The notes under the pieces: generated by a model
What the model was told of the DNA's origin: nothing
Seen by the model: only the letters and a program-made list of their open reading frames with translations
The model's database searches: none
Position numbers and translations under genes: made by a program
Source of the DNA: Catellatospora coxensis
GTDB lineage: Bacteria > Actinomycetota > Actinomycetes > Mycobacteriales > Micromonosporaceae
Length of the DNA: 64,000 bases
Assembly (NCBI RefSeq): GCF_016862635.1
Contig: NZ_BONI01000011.1
Location: forward strand, 1 to 64,000
Direction of reading: 5' to 3'
In this document: positions 1 through 8,794 of the stretch, in pieces
Layout: every line of letters starts with the position of its first letter
Numbering within the stretch: position 1 is the first letter of the stretch

Positions 1-160
1 ACGGTCAGGCGAGCGAGCTGGCGGCGCTGGCTCACCTCCGACACGAATATCTGACCATCCCGTCGGCAGTCCGTACGATCGATCGCCGGCCAGGAACCGC
101 AGTCGTCACCGTGCGTAGAGTGTCGGCATCGCCAGCAGAGCCAACGGGTAGGAGCCGACG

Positions 161-775
161 GTGAAGATGGTCGAGCAGCTCATTCCCCGGACGGATGTCG
201 CCTACCAGCGATGGCTGGCGTCGGTCACCGACGACGTCGTCGCCGATGCAGTGGTCATGTACTGCCTGGAGTCCTTGCCCGAGCGCAACACGACCTACGG
301 AATCGGCGAGTGGCTCACGGGCTACCTCATGATCGGCCAGGAAGGCGATCGGGGATTCTTCCTCAGGCTCGACGGCGGCGGCAGCCCGGTGTTCTGTGCC
401 GACCTGGGTGGACTCGGCGAGGTCGACCTCCATGTCGTTGCCCCCTCGTTCGAGGTGTGGCTGCGTTGCGGTTTCGCTCTGCCGGCCGACCCGGAGCCAG
501 ACCTGCCGCCGACCGCCGACGTCTATGTGGCTGGGATTCCGGTCGATGAAGTTCAGCTGCTGGTACGGGTAAGGAAGCTGCTGGGTGTGGATTGGCGGTT
601 CGGGGATCTGAGGGGCCTGCTGGCCGCCCAACCGTTCCCGGCGGCGAGGTCGGTTCATCTGTACGCGCTGCTCCGCGACCTGGAACACGCCGCTGAGCTG
701 CGGCCCTACCTGCTCTACGCCACCGACCACGGCCTAGAAGCGCTATGGCCGGCCGACGGCCCGGAAGGCCGGTGA
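161..775 (+). CDS. SUKH (SMI1/KNR4)-like protein
   Basis: A 204-residue soluble protein with no signal peptide or membrane segment. The middle part (a GIGEW motif, then hydrophobic strands around residues 50-110) resembles the SMI1/KNR4 fold, which in bacteria is common among immunity proteins of contact-dependent toxins and among actinobacterial accessory genes. GTG at 161 is preferred because AGGAG lies 6-8 bases upstream; ATG at 167 is the alternative. No toxin gene is visible next to it, so an immunity role is only a possibility. The fold assignment is by eye and moderate. Confidence 0.6.
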   Translation: MKMVEQLIPRTDVAYQRWLASVTDDVVADAVVMYCLESLPERNTTYGIGEWLTGYLMIGQEGDRGFFLRLDGGGSPVFCADLGGLGEVDLHVVAPSFEVWLRCGFALPADPEPDLPPTADVYVAGIPVDEVQLLVRVRKLLGVDWRFGDLRGLLAAQPFPAARSVHLYALLRDLEHAAELRPYLLYATDHGLEALWPADGPEGR

Positions 776-859
776 CCTGCACAAGTCAGGTATTCACCGC
801 AGTCGACCGCCAGGAACCACCATTCGCCGGCGCTTGTCGCACGGATACCGCACGCAAGA

Positions 860-1240
860 TCAGAGCGCGTCCGCGGTTCCGATCGGAGGCCTTGCCGCTT
901 GCGCAGTCCGCACGATGCAGACGCCCTCATCGCGATGAGTCCAACCTCGGGCCGTGTACTGCCAGGTCGCCGGATCGGCCAGTGCCTCGGCCAGATCCTC
1001 CCGGCTCAACACCTCGAAGGTGCCGGCCACAACCAGCTCCGGTGAAAAGCGACGCGCCTCGACGACGCCCTGATCGACGAGCCCGAGCAACGCGTCCGCC
1101 AGCAGCGGAAGGCGGGACAGCTTGCCTTCCAGCTCCAGGTCGGTACGCCAGTCGTAAAGGACGCCAGGCAACAGGTCATGCTCGCTCGCATTGAGCAGGA
1201 GGCACTCCTCCTCATGGCTGGACTCGCCCGGCGTACGCAC
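860..1240 (-). CDS. hypothetical protein
   Basis: About 126 residues from a GTG at 1240. Sequence upstream in the same frame is rich in Arg, Cys and Ser and does not look coding, whereas the part after 1240 is acidic and helix-rich (a DLLPGVLYDWRTDLELEG segment, then LPLLADALLGLVDQG), like a real cytosolic actinobacterial protein. I do not recognise a family. The start is uncertain because no good ribosome site is seen. It is convergent with the gene at 161-775. Confidence 0.55.
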   Translation of the reverse strand: MRTPGESSHEEECLLLNASEHDLLPGVLYDWRTDLELEGKLSRLPLLADALLGLVDQGVVEARRFSPELVVAGTFEVLSREDLAEALADPATWQYTARGWTHRDEGVCIVRTAQAARPPIGTADAL

Positions 1241-1324
1241 GGACAGATGGTGGCACGCGCCCTTGCCGGACCCCAAGCTGGGGCGACCCGAACCTTGAGT
1301 ACAGCAGCGGCATAGGCTCGCTTC

Positions 1325-1630
1325 ATGTTCTTCGAGATCATCGGCCGAGCAGCTCTTCCGGACTGTGTCGACCGGGACGACGTCGAGGACGCCATCACGG
1401 CTGCGCTCGGCTCGGATGGCGAAGTCACCGGGGCTGGAACCGGTGACGGTGGCTGGCATCTCGACGTAGAAGTCCACGCGGCAGGCGATCCGGCGCTGTC
1501 GGCAGCGACGATCGCAGGCACGCTGTGCCGCATGGACCTGGGGTGGGTTGCTGTTCGCCATGAGAGCTGGACAGACGCAGTGCCCGCCGCGCAGATCCGA
1601 GGCGCGGTTGAGGAACGTGCTGTTCCTTGA
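1325..1630 (+). CDS. hypothetical protein
   Basis: A 101-residue protein with an alternating hydrophobic/acidic pattern (a GWHLDVEVHAAGDP strand region), no signal peptide and no membrane helix. It starts with ATG-TTC-TTC and shows G/C-ending third positions. Family unknown. It stands alone between an opposite-strand gene and the next rightward small gene, and shares the character of the small accessory proteins around it. Confidence 0.55.
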   Translation: MFFEIIGRAALPDCVDRDDVEDAITAALGSDGEVTGAGTGDGGWHLDVEVHAAGDPALSAATIAGTLCRMDLGWVAVRHESWTDAVPAAQIRGAVEERAVP

Positions 1631-1760
1631 CTCTCGGGGCATCCTCGGCTGAGGGATGCCCTGCGACATCGACGCAGGTTGCGCACCCGGTCGCCGGTGG
1701 CACGGTCTTGTCGCACGGCTGACGGTCCGCCGGAAAACCCGCCCATGGCATGATCGCCGG

Positions 1761-2249
1761 ATGGAAATCATCCCTGGCGAGGGCGTGACCTTGGCAAAGG
1801 TAGGCGAGAGCCGGGACGAGGTTGAGCGTCGAGTGGGCGCGGCTGTGCATCCAGGCCGCGCGAGTCGAGCGGTCTACAACACCGCTCCCGCTCTTGTGCT
1901 GACCTATACGGCAGACGACACCGTCGAGGTGGTGGAGATCGCCTACTCCGGCGACGGAGGTGAGGAGGTCTACTTCGACGGCGTTCAACTGACCTATCGA
2001 TTCCTGGAGGACGTCGTGGCCGACCTCGCCGCCAGGGGCTACGGCTACGAACCGATCGACATCGGGTACCGGGTCGAGCCCGGCTTCGCCATCTGGTCGA
2101 TGGGATCCAGGTGGGCGCGGGACTTGGACCCGGACGCGGACGAAGATGATCCTCGCCAGGTCTGTGAAGGAGTATCCGTCGCCCCGTACGACTACTTCCG
2201 GCCGTTGACCGAGGAAGAGGTCGAAGCATACATCCGCAGCCTTCGCTAG
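1761..2249 (+). CDS. hypothetical protein
   Basis: A 162-residue acidic soluble protein. ATG at 1761 is chosen because the frame upstream translates into Arg/Pro-rich non-coding-like sequence, while the protein from here has regular strand/helix patterns (MEIIPGEGVTLAKVG, then VEIAYSGDGGEEVYFDGV). It ends 24 bases before the stop of the convergent phosphotransferase gene. Its layout, with a short GEG-V-L-KVGESRDEVE opening, resembles small actinobacterial proteins found near SUKH-type genes, but I assign no family. Confidence 0.65.
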   Translation: MEIIPGEGVTLAKVGESRDEVERRVGAAVHPGRASRAVYNTAPALVLTYTADDTVEVVEIAYSGDGGEEVYFDGVQLTYRFLEDVVADLAARGYGYEPIDIGYRVEPGFAIWSMGSRWARDLDPDADEDDPRQVCEGVSVAPYDYFRPLTEEEVEAYIRSLR

Positions 2250-2272
2250 CTTGCCGCGCCTCCTGGTCACTG

Positions 2273-3196
2273 TCAGCCGAGTAGCGACTCGAGCTCCGGT
2301 AGCCGGCCGAACAGGTCGGGCAGGCCGCGCACGCCGTCGCGCACGGACTGGTGTGACAGCGCGAGCTCGGGGCCGGTGCTCGCCTCGACACCGGCGAGGC
2401 ACCGGAGCAGGTTCCACCTCACGTGGCCCAGCCAGCCGCCGACCATGTAAACGAACCAGCTCGGCCCCCACGGCGGCAGCACTCCCCCGCCCGCGACGTA
2501 GCCGTCCAGGACAGCGCGGAAGACGGCCGGCTCGATGCCGTCGAAGCCGCGCCCCTTCGCGAGGCTCAGCGCGGTCGAGCCGAGTTCCCCGGACAGGTCG
2601 AGCATCCCTGAGAGTTCCCAGTCGAGCACCACCGGCCGGCCCTCGCGGGAGAGCAGGTTCCACGGTTGGATGTCCTTGTGGGTCAGGACGACGGGCCCCG
2701 GCCGTTCGCAGGTGCCGACGAACTGGGCGATCGCGAGGAGCGTATCGACCTGGGCGGCTAGCTCGTCAGCCCACGGCTGGCCCGTCGCCACCGCCCGCGT
2801 GGCCAGCTCAGGCCAGTCCCGTGCGGTCGGCTCCTCGGTCGACAGGTCGGTCCACGCGACGTCGAGCCGGTGGATGCGCGCGAGGATCTCGCCGATCTCG
2901 AATGCGTACGCCGTCGACACCGGTTCTTCGGGCACCGTTTCTCCCTCGACCCATCGGTGTACGAGGGTGTCGTGGTCGGCCGAGACCGGCTCCGGCATCG
3001 GAATGCCTGCGGCGAAGGCCGCCCGCTCGAACCTGAACACGTCTTCGACGTGGTAGGTCCAGCGGCGATCGGCGAGGTTCAGCCCTTTCACCGCGAACGA
3101 CCCTCGGTCGGTGTCGAGCCGGTACATCCGGTTTCCGTACCCACCGTGGACGCGGACCATCGGCCGGATCGGCGTGCCGAGACGGGAAAGATCCAC
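2273..3196 (-). CDS. aminoglycoside phosphotransferase-family (APH/ChoK-like) kinase
   Basis: A 307-residue protein of the APH/choline-kinase fold. Visible are the N-lobe nucleotide-binding region with the FAVKGL lysine near residue 38, the catalytic loop LTHKDIQPWNLL near residue 175 (HxDxxxxN), and the metal-binding VVLDWE near residue 190. Such proteins phosphorylate small hydroxylated substrates such as sugars, choline or antibiotics; the substrate cannot be read from sequence. Resistance is possible but not shown. The start is GTG at 3196. The length matches the family and no key residue is missing. Confidence 0.85.
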   Translation of the reverse strand: MDLSRLGTPIRPMVRVHGGYGNRMYRLDTDRGSFAVKGLNLADRRWTYHVEDVFRFERAAFAAGIPMPEPVSADHDTLVHRWVEGETVPEEPVSTAYAFEIGEILARIHRLDVAWTDLSTEEPTARDWPELATRAVATGQPWADELAAQVDTLLAIAQFVGTCERPGPVVLTHKDIQPWNLLSREGRPVVLDWELSGMLDLSGELGSTALSLAKGRGFDGIEPAVFRAVLDGYVAGGGVLPPWGPSWFVYMVGGWLGHVRWNLLRCLAGVEASTGPELALSHQSVRDGVRGLPDLFGRLPELESLLG

Positions 3197-3481
3197 CCGC
3201 GTATTCTAGGAGCCGACGGTTCATCGACGCACCGAACTTTCTGCGATGCATTCCGCGTACCGATCACCCCCTGGCCGACGTACGCCGTGAGCCATCGATC
3301 AGTCAGCTGTAGCCGGCTCGTCATCATGACGTCGGCGATCAGGTGATCGACCGTTTCGTTCGGTTCGACCGGAACGCCAGGTCAGCAGGGTTGATCGTGA
3401 TGCCGGCCCGCTTGGTACGGCAGTCACGTTTCGTTGGCTGAGCTGGGTAGATGTTCGATTCCGCTGGCGCTGGCCCAGGTG

Positions 3482-3709
3482 TCAGAGGAGTCTGAAGCTC
3501 CGGTTGACCGCCGCCGAGGAGGAGCGGGGGCGCACCGTGGTGCCGTCGACTCGTTCAACGACGGGCACCGAGCCGTCCAGCCACAACGTGTCGCCCTGGC
3601 GCAGGAACAGCGCTTCCTCGAGAGTGATGGTCAGGCAGCTACGGCTGACCATGATCTCTCGGATCATGAGGTTCCTCGGGGCGACGATCCGGTCTCCGGA
3701 CAGCTGCAT
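3482..3709 (-). CDS. small hypothetical protein
   Basis: A 75-residue frame whose middle (EEALFLRQGDTLWLDGSVPVV) looks like a small beta-rich domain. A start at an internal ATG, giving about 61 residues, is equally likely. No family is recognised and the ribosome site is weak. The roughly 285 bases between it and the phosphotransferase gene hold no convincing gene. Confidence 0.35.
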   Translation of the reverse strand: MQLSGDRIVAPRNLMIREIMVSRSCLTITLEEALFLRQGDTLWLDGSVPVVERVDGTTVRPRSSSAAVNRSFRLL

Positions 3710-3826
3710 GTGCTCATGTTTGCATCTCAGCAGGTTTCATGTCGACCGGCGCAGTGATCGAGTCGAGCAAGGTGTGCGCAGGGACGACCGCCGCCTGATC
3801 AACTATGATTCTTCGCTGTGTTTCTG

Positions 3827-4237
3827 TCACGGCCGAGGTAGCCAGACAGCGAGTTCGCCTCCCGGAAGACTCACCACCGACATACCACCGGGCCCACCGG
3901 CGGTCCACGCCTCGTAGTCTGAGTCAGGTGGGACCCGGAGCAGCCGTCCGCTGCTGAAGACAATGCGAAGCACCCCCGACTTGAACGCCACGGCGGAAAG
4001 TACGTCGGTGTTGAACACAGCGAGGCCGGCAGCCACGTCCTGGCGCTGCGGGTCCAAGGTGATCGTCTCCGGCCTCACCCCGGCGGCGGCCCAGCCCAAC
4101 GTGGCCTTGCCCTCGATCCGCACCTGCCCGGCGTCGTCCAGTCGCAGGCTGAAGGCGTGGTCGACCAGAATCTGAGTCACGCGAAGACCACGAAACGGCA
4201 GAATCCAACGGTCATCGTGTTCTTCCAGGGCAAGCAT
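3827..4237 (-). CDS. DUF6188-family protein
   Basis: About 136 residues from ATG 4237. The sequence follows the DUF6188 pattern: W-I-L-PFRGL opening, a VDHAFSLRL strand, then FKSGVLRIVFSSGRLLRVPPD, a YEAWTAGGPGG segment and a closing LAVWL. These small beta-rich actinobacterial proteins have no known function. The open frame extends 75 codons further upstream with a plausible ATG at 4312, so the N-terminus is uncertain. It is divergent from the lipoprotein gene at 4506. Confidence 0.7.
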   Translation of the reverse strand: MLALEEHDDRWILPFRGLRVTQILVDHAFSLRLDDAGQVRIEGKATLGWAAAGVRPETITLDPQRQDVAAGLAVFNTDVLSAVAFKSGVLRIVFSSGRLLRVPPDSDYEAWTAGGPGGMSVVSLPGGELAVWLPRP

Positions 4238-4505
4238 CCGCTCGGTCACTTCGGCAGTGTGCCGGACGCCGAGGCGGCCCCTGCTGGCCGCCTCCGCCAT
4301 GGCCGTCGTCATGCCGTCACCAGCGGCTTGACTCGCGACACCTCCGAACGCGAGTAGTCCGCGCGCACCCCGGTACAGGTCCGCAACGCACCGCCGCTCA
4401 CGCAGAGTGACGAGAAGGTGCCGCTGCCCTAATGGCCGTTCGGCTGATCTGCCGCAATTCAAGATCGCATAGCATCTCGCAGGTTACGACCTGGGAGGAA
4501 TGGCG

Positions 4506-5375
4506 ATGCGGGGACGCCTCAAGGCCGGCATGGTGCTGGCAGCACTGCTGACGAATCTTGCGCTGACGGGCTGCGCGCCCGGACTGCCGAGCGAGGCGGA
4601 CGGCGATCTCGTCGACGACTGGGCGGCGATGGCGGCGGTCACCGGCTGGGAGCCGAAGGTCGGTGAGTGCATGAGCGGCGTGCCCGTCGCGGTGGCGATG
4701 CGCTCCGCGCCGGTCGTGGACTGCGCCGAGCCGCACCACGGCGAGGTCGTGCACGTCGGGAAGTTCAGCATCGACAAGTACCCCGGTCCGACGGACAAGG
4801 CGGCGGCGCTGGTCGAGTGCGATGCCAAGGCCAAGGCGTACCTGGGCCGCGCGTGGGGTGACGCGCGGCTGGAACTGCGGGTCGCGACGCCGCGTACCGA
4901 CACCTGGCAGAGCGGTGCCCGCTGGTTCCGCTGCGAGGTCAGCGAGATCAAGACCTTCGACCGGGACAACAGCTTCACCACCCGCACGGGCAGCCTGAAG
5001 GGCGCCGTTCCGGCCGCGCTGCTGTCGGGCTGCGTGGTGGTCCACGAGCAGGGCGACGACATCGCGCAGATGGAGGACGTGCCCTGCAACAAGCCGCACA
5101 ACGCGGAGTACGTGGGTGTCTTCCGTGCCTCGGCTGCCACGCCGTACCCGACGTCCGAGCGGCAGTGGAACGCGATCCACAGCCAGTGCCAGGTGCTCAA
5201 GGGCAAATTCCTGGGCGTGAGCGCGGGCCAGGCCGAGTACTACGGCGGCATCGCCTCGGCCCGCAGCAAGTCGGACTGGGATGAGGGCGACCACGTCGTG
5301 CGCTGCGCCGTCTCGTGGAAGAAGAAGATCTCCAAGTCGGTCCGGGGCAGCAAGGGCAAGGGCATCCCGAACTGA
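4506..5375 (+). CDS. septum formation family lipoprotein
   Basis: An exported lipoprotein of about 289 residues with a basic N-terminus, hydrophobic core and lipobox LTGC near residue 22. The rest contains two copies of the cysteine-bearing septum-formation domain (VGECMSG...VDCAEPHHGEVVHVG...WFRCEV, then SGCVVVHE...VPCNKPHNAEYVGVF...VVRCAVSW). The family is attached to the outer face of the actinobacterial membrane; its role in septation is inferred from family naming. ATG 4506 is chosen over ATG 4500 because GGGAGGA at 4493-4499 abuts 4500 but is well spaced for 4506. Confidence 0.85.
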   Translation: MRGRLKAGMVLAALLTNLALTGCAPGLPSEADGDLVDDWAAMAAVTGWEPKVGECMSGVPVAVAMRSAPVVDCAEPHHGEVVHVGKFSIDKYPGPTDKAAALVECDAKAKAYLGRAWGDARLELRVATPRTDTWQSGARWFRCEVSEIKTFDRDNSFTTRTGSLKGAVPAALLSGCVVVHEQGDDIAQMEDVPCNKPHNAEYVGVFRASAATPYPTSERQWNAIHSQCQVLKGKFLGVSAGQAEYYGGIASARSKSDWDEGDHVVRCAVSWKKKISKSVRGSKGKGIPN

Positions 5376-5382
5376 CGGCGTC

Positions 5383-5417
5383 GACCGGAGGCGCAGCTCG
5401 GCACTGCGCCTCCGGTC
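5383..5417 (+). terminator. intrinsic-type hairpin after the septum lipoprotein gene
   Basis: A perfect 14-bp stem (GACCGGAGGCGCAG at 5383-5396 against 5404-5417) with a 7-base loop lies 8 bases after the stop codon. There is no clear U-run, as is usual in actinobacteria. Confidence 0.75.
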
Positions 5418-5525
5418 GTGACCGCGGTGCGGATCAGCAGGTGACGATCCGATCACTTCCACGTCCGGGCCACCCGGCGTGATCACGAACTGCCACCTAA
5501 CCGGACCGACGGGAAAGAGGTCCTC

Positions 5526-6362
5526 ATGCGCCGGGTCGTTTCGGTCGTCTGCGCAGCGCTCGCCACCGTCACTCTGGCAGGTTCACCGGCCTTGGCGCAG
5601 GTGGCCAGCTCGGACGTGGCGGTCGGGCTGGAGTCGACCAGGGTCACCTTGGCGACCCTCGATCCCAACGCGAACAGCATGTACAAGGGCGACACCGGCA
5701 TCGGCTACGTGACGGTGGTGATCCGGTCCCACAACTACGGGCCGGAGAACACCACGGACACCTCCGTGGTGAAGGACATCACGGCGCCGCCCGGCACGGT
5801 ATTTCGGCAGCTGGACGAGAAGTATTTCGCACAGTGGCCGGGCCTGTGCACGGTCGTGGTGCCGCACACCCGCGTACGATGCAAGGTCAACGGCTCGATG
5901 TGGCTGGACACCTACAACGGCGGCAGCGGCGGCCACACGACCGAGTACTACTTCGTGTTGAAGAAGAAGTGCGTCACGCCTGGCCGGTTCCGCCTGGACT
6001 ACGCGGGCGACCCGAAGACGTCGAACAACTCGGTCTCCATCCCGCTGAAGGTGCCCGGCGTCACCGCCGCCGACTGCAAGCCCAAGCCGAAACCGTCCCC
6101 CACCCGGGCCGCGGCCAGCCCGAAGCCGGCCGCCCTGGCCAGCCCGTCGGCAGCCCTGGTCAGCGCCGCGGCGAGCCCGTCGGCGACCGAGCCGCTCGCC
6201 GTGTCCGCTGAACCCTCGCCACAGGCGGTCGCCCTCGCCTCGTCGAACGAGGAATCCTCCGGAAGCGGCCTGCTCATCGGCGTGGCCGGTGCACTGGTCG
6301 GCGCGGCCCTGCTGGCCGGATGGTGGCGGTACGCACGCCGCAAGCCGACCGAAACCGTGTGA
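5526..6362 (+). CDS. secreted, membrane-anchored surface protein
   Basis: A 278-residue exported protein. It has a signal peptide (RRVVSVVCAALATVTLA, cleavage near ALAQ at residue 25), a beta-rich DUF11-like body (residues 40-170), a Pro/Ala/Ser-rich wall-spanning stalk (about 185-245), then one TM segment (LLIGVAGALVGAALLAGWW) and a basic RRKP tail. No LPxTG motif is seen, so the anchor is the TM helix rather than a sortase. AGAGG lies just upstream of ATG 5526. Function unknown; probably an adhesin-like or structural surface protein. Confidence 0.75.
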   Translation: MRRVVSVVCAALATVTLAGSPALAQVASSDVAVGLESTRVTLATLDPNANSMYKGDTGIGYVTVVIRSHNYGPENTTDTSVVKDITAPPGTVFRQLDEKYFAQWPGLCTVVVPHTRVRCKVNGSMWLDTYNGGSGGHTTEYYFVLKKKCVTPGRFRLDYAGDPKTSNNSVSIPLKVPGVTAADCKPKPKPSPTRAAASPKPAALASPSAALVSAAASPSATEPLAVSAEPSPQAVALASSNEESSGSGLLIGVAGALVGAALLAGWWRYARRKPTETV

Positions 6363-6371
6363 TCAGCGCGC

Positions 6372-6399
6372 GCCCCGGATCGCAGCTGCGGTCCGGGGC
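6372..6399 (+). terminator. hairpin after the anchored surface protein gene
   Basis: GCCCCGGA at 6372-6379 pairs perfectly with 6392-6399. The inner 10 bases CGCAGCTGCG are themselves self-complementary. It begins 9 bases past the stop codon at 6362. Confidence 0.7.
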
Positions 6400-6497
6400 C
6401 TGATCTGTTCACTCGGCAGGCGTAATCTCCCGTGGGCCGACCGTCGGATCATCGACCGTCGCTGGCGTCGTCTCGCGACCGGTCCGACCCTGCGGAC

Positions 6498-6977
6498 ATG
6501 CAGAAAACATTCAGCAAGTGGATCGTCGCAGCGGTGGTCGCGCTGATGGCCGTGGTGATGACGCCCAGCATGGCGTCGGCCGGCCAGGGATGGAATCGGC
6601 TGATCCAGAACCAGTGGTCCCGCAAGTGCCTGGAGATCAGCTACGGGTCGACGGCCGACTTCGCGCCGGCCGGCCAGTACTACTGCTACGGCGGTCCGGT
6701 CGAGCAATGGAACTACGACACGCAGACCGGCTGGGTGGTCAACGTCAACAGCCGCAAGTGCCTGGAGGTGCCCTGGTCGAACGGGAACAACTACGTGCAG
6801 CTCGGGCAGTACGCCTGCCACGGCGGCAGCAACCAGCTCTGGACGTTCAACCCCAACAACGGGCTGATCGCCAACCGGCTGACCGGCAAGTGCATCGAGG
6901 TCTTCAGCACCGCCGACTTCGCCGGGGTCTACCAGAACACGTGCAGCGGCGCGCCCGGTCAGAAGTGGTGGTGGTAA
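6498..6977 (+). CDS. secreted ricin-type beta-trefoil lectin (RICIN domain)
   Basis: A 159-residue secreted protein. It has a signal peptide (WIVAAVVALMAVVMTPSMASA, cleavage near residue 29) followed by one beta-trefoil with three similar lobes. Each lobe carries the K-CLE/CIE segment (SRKCLEISYG, SRKCLEVPWS, TGKCIEVFST) and the QxW signature (EQWNYD, QLWTFN, QKWWW). RICIN domains bind galactose- or xylan-type sugars. No enzymatic domain is attached, so it is a stand-alone lectin. ATG 6498 is chosen because the signal peptide starts there. Confidence 0.85.
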   Translation: MQKTFSKWIVAAVVALMAVVMTPSMASAGQGWNRLIQNQWSRKCLEISYGSTADFAPAGQYYCYGGPVEQWNYDTQTGWVVNVNSRKCLEVPWSNGNNYVQLGQYACHGGSNQLWTFNPNNGLIANRLTGKCIEVFSTADFAGVYQNTCSGAPGQKWWW

Positions 6978-7165
6978 CCGCCTGGCGGGCGATCATTCCG
7001 TAGCGCCCGCGGGAGACGCCCATGGGAGTCGTCGGTGGTGCGGCCGTCGGCTCCCGCTATGCGTCGTGCCCCCGGCTTCTTCGACCACGCCGATCGCGTC
7101 TGGATCAGGCATGCTCTGAGCGAACGGGGCCGCTTCCTCGCGGTGTCCTGCCTAGGCTCGGTCGC

Positions 7166-7837
7166 ATGGGGACAGGGACGACAGCCGCGTACGACGCGCA
7201 TGCCGACTGGTACAACGACTTCATGTCACCCGCCGCGGGCGACTACCTGCGCCGGGTGCACGCCACGCTCACCGACCTGCTCGGCCCCGGCGACGGCTTC
7301 TGCCTCGACGTCTGCTGCGGCACCGGCGCCCACGCGCCCGCCGTCGCCGACCTCGGCTGGACCCCGGTCGGCGTCGACCTGTCCGCCGGGCAGCTGCGCC
7401 ACGCGATGCACCGGCTGCCGGTCGCGGTCGCCGACGCCGCGGCGCTGCCGTTCGGCGACGCCTCGCTACCCGCCGCGGTATGCGTGCTGTCCAGCACCGA
7501 CGTGCCCGACTACGCCGCGGTGGTCCGCGACATCGGGCGGGTGCTGCGGCCCGGCGGCCGGTTCGTGCACCTGGGCGTGCACCCGTGCTTCATCGGCGCG
7601 TTCGCCGACTGGAGCGGCAGGCCACGCGTCGTCGTCGACGAACGCTACGCCGAGCGCGAGCACACGTTCGAGACCTGGAACCCGCACGGTGTTCGCGCCC
7701 GCGTGGGCGGCTGGCACATCCCGCTCGCCGAGCTGCTCAACGCCGCCATGGCGGCCGGCCTGCGCCTGAATCGGGTCACCGAGGCCGGTGGCGGACCGGT
7801 CCCGGACCTGTTCGGTTTCGTCGCTGTGAAACCGTGA
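7166..7837 (+). CDS. class I SAM-dependent methyltransferase
   Basis: A 223-residue Rossmann-type methyltransferase. Motif I is CLDVCCGTGAHA near residue 47, followed by VGVDLS (acidic ribose-binding position), VADAAALPF and the RVLRPGGRFVHLG motif. The Methyltransf_11 pattern suggests small-molecule methylation; the substrate is unknown. ATG 7166 gives the standard Y-D-x-x-A-xWY opening. It is followed after 4 bases by the next gene, suggesting co-transcription. Confidence 0.85.
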   Translation: MGTGTTAAYDAHADWYNDFMSPAAGDYLRRVHATLTDLLGPGDGFCLDVCCGTGAHAPAVADLGWTPVGVDLSAGQLRHAMHRLPVAVADAAALPFGDASLPAAVCVLSSTDVPDYAAVVRDIGRVLRPGGRFVHLGVHPCFIGAFADWSGRPRVVVDERYAEREHTFETWNPHGVRARVGGWHIPLAELLNAAMAAGLRLNRVTEAGGGPVPDLFGFVAVKP

Positions 7838-7841
7838 GCGG

Positions 7842-8429
7842 GTGGGATTCGGATACAAGACCTCCTGGATAGCCGTACGCGACGGGGCTGCCGCGGAGGT
7901 CGCGACAGCGCTCGGTCTCGGCCAGGTCGTGCCGATGTCGTGGGACGAGGGCACCGACCGCGCCTATGACCAGGGTGTTTACGTCAGCGCCCCGGTGTCG
8001 GGCTGGGTCCTGGCCCACGGCCGGGACCTGGGCCTGGACGGCGACCACGCTGACTTCCTGCCCCGGCTCGCCGACCTCAGCCGGGCGCTGGGCGAGGTCT
8101 GCTTCTTCGGCACTCACCGGGTCTCGGAGTACCACGCGTGGGCGCTCTGCCGGGACGGGCACGTGCGACGCGCGTACTGCATCGGCGACGGCCAGGTGCA
8201 CCAGTTCCACGGCCCGGTCAGCGAGATCGAGCAGGCCCTCGGTGTCGGCACCATGCCGTTCCCCGACGACCCCGGCGCGCTCGGCGACAGCGAGTGGTCG
8301 GCCTGGTGGGCCGCCGCGCCGTCGGAGGATCACGTGATGCTGGTCGCCGGGGCGTGGAGTCTCAACCCGCTCGACATCCACGACGTCCCGGACCCGGGCC
8401 TGTACGCGTCGGCCCGGCGCGTGGGCTGA
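7842..8429 (+). CDS. hypothetical protein
   Basis: A 195-residue soluble protein from GTG 7842, four bases after the methyltransferase stop. It contains GYKTSWIAVRDG at the start and WALCRDGHVRRAYCIGDGQV in the middle, a pattern seen in uncharacterised actinobacterial proteins. There is no signal peptide or TM. Close packing suggests it is translated with the methyltransferase, but a functional link is not evident. Confidence 0.65.
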   Translation: MGFGYKTSWIAVRDGAAAEVATALGLGQVVPMSWDEGTDRAYDQGVYVSAPVSGWVLAHGRDLGLDGDHADFLPRLADLSRALGEVCFFGTHRVSEYHAWALCRDGHVRRAYCIGDGQVHQFHGPVSEIEQALGVGTMPFPDDPGALGDSEWSAWWAAAPSEDHVMLVAGAWSLNPLDIHDVPDPGLYASARRVG

Positions 8430-8435
8430 CCGGAT

Positions 8436-8549
8436 TCAACGGTGCCGCAGGCGCCCGTCGCCAGGTCCGCGGTATGGCGGGCTCATCAGTGCCAGCCCTG
8501 CGACGATCGCGCACGCCAGCAGCAACATCGTGAGCACGAATTCGATCAT
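8436..8549 (-). CDS. 37-residue single-pass membrane peptide
   Basis: A short leftward frame, ATG 8549 to TGA 8436. Residues 1-25 are a clean membrane helix (MIEFVLTMLLLACAIVAGLA) followed by a basic, Gly/Arg/Pro-rich tail (YRGPGDGRLRHR). A strong ribosome site GAGGGAGG lies 8 bases upstream. The combination of excellent ribosome site, helix and charged tail makes a real small protein likely. It is divergent from the TerC riboswitch leader. Confidence 0.6.
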   Translation of the reverse strand: MIEFVLTMLLLACAIVAGLALMSPPYRGPGDGRLRHR

Positions 8550-8672
8550 CGTCGGCGCCTCCCTCGCAACGCCTGCCCTTCTCCACGATCACCCGTGCGC
8601 CCGGCCCCGGCAAGCACACCCGCACCACCCGTCACCCTCAGCGAATTCACAGGTCGGGGCGGTATCGTGACG

Positions 8673-8790
8673 CCTTGAGGGGAGTACCTCGACAGACCGC
8701 TCCGGTCATTACGGCCGGCCGCCCGGCCCCGGACGGTCGCTCGCGCTTCGCGCGGGTGAGGGAGACCTCAGACGCACACGTCTGGAGTCT
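8673..8790 (+). promoter_or_regulatory. yybP-ykoY-type (Mn2+) riboswitch and expression platform
   Basis: The leader of the TerC gene carries the conserved yybP-ykoY segments: GAGGGGAGTA at 8677-8686, CGGTCATTACGG near 8703-8714, and GGGTGAGGGAGACCT at 8754-8768. Immediately after, 8763-8774 and 8779-8790 can pair over 12 positions with two mismatches around a CACA loop, placing the SD-like GGAG (8784-8787) inside the stem just before ATG 8795. Ligand binding freeing or hiding the GGAG is inferred. The class is known to sense Mn2+ and to precede TerC/MntP-like exporters. Confidence 0.8.
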
Positions 8791-8794
8791 CGTC

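Noticed and set aside
1-54. A short frame ending at TGA 54 that could be the end of an upstream gene
   Set aside because: Only 17 codons are visible, and they are Arg/Trp-rich; not enough to support a gene.
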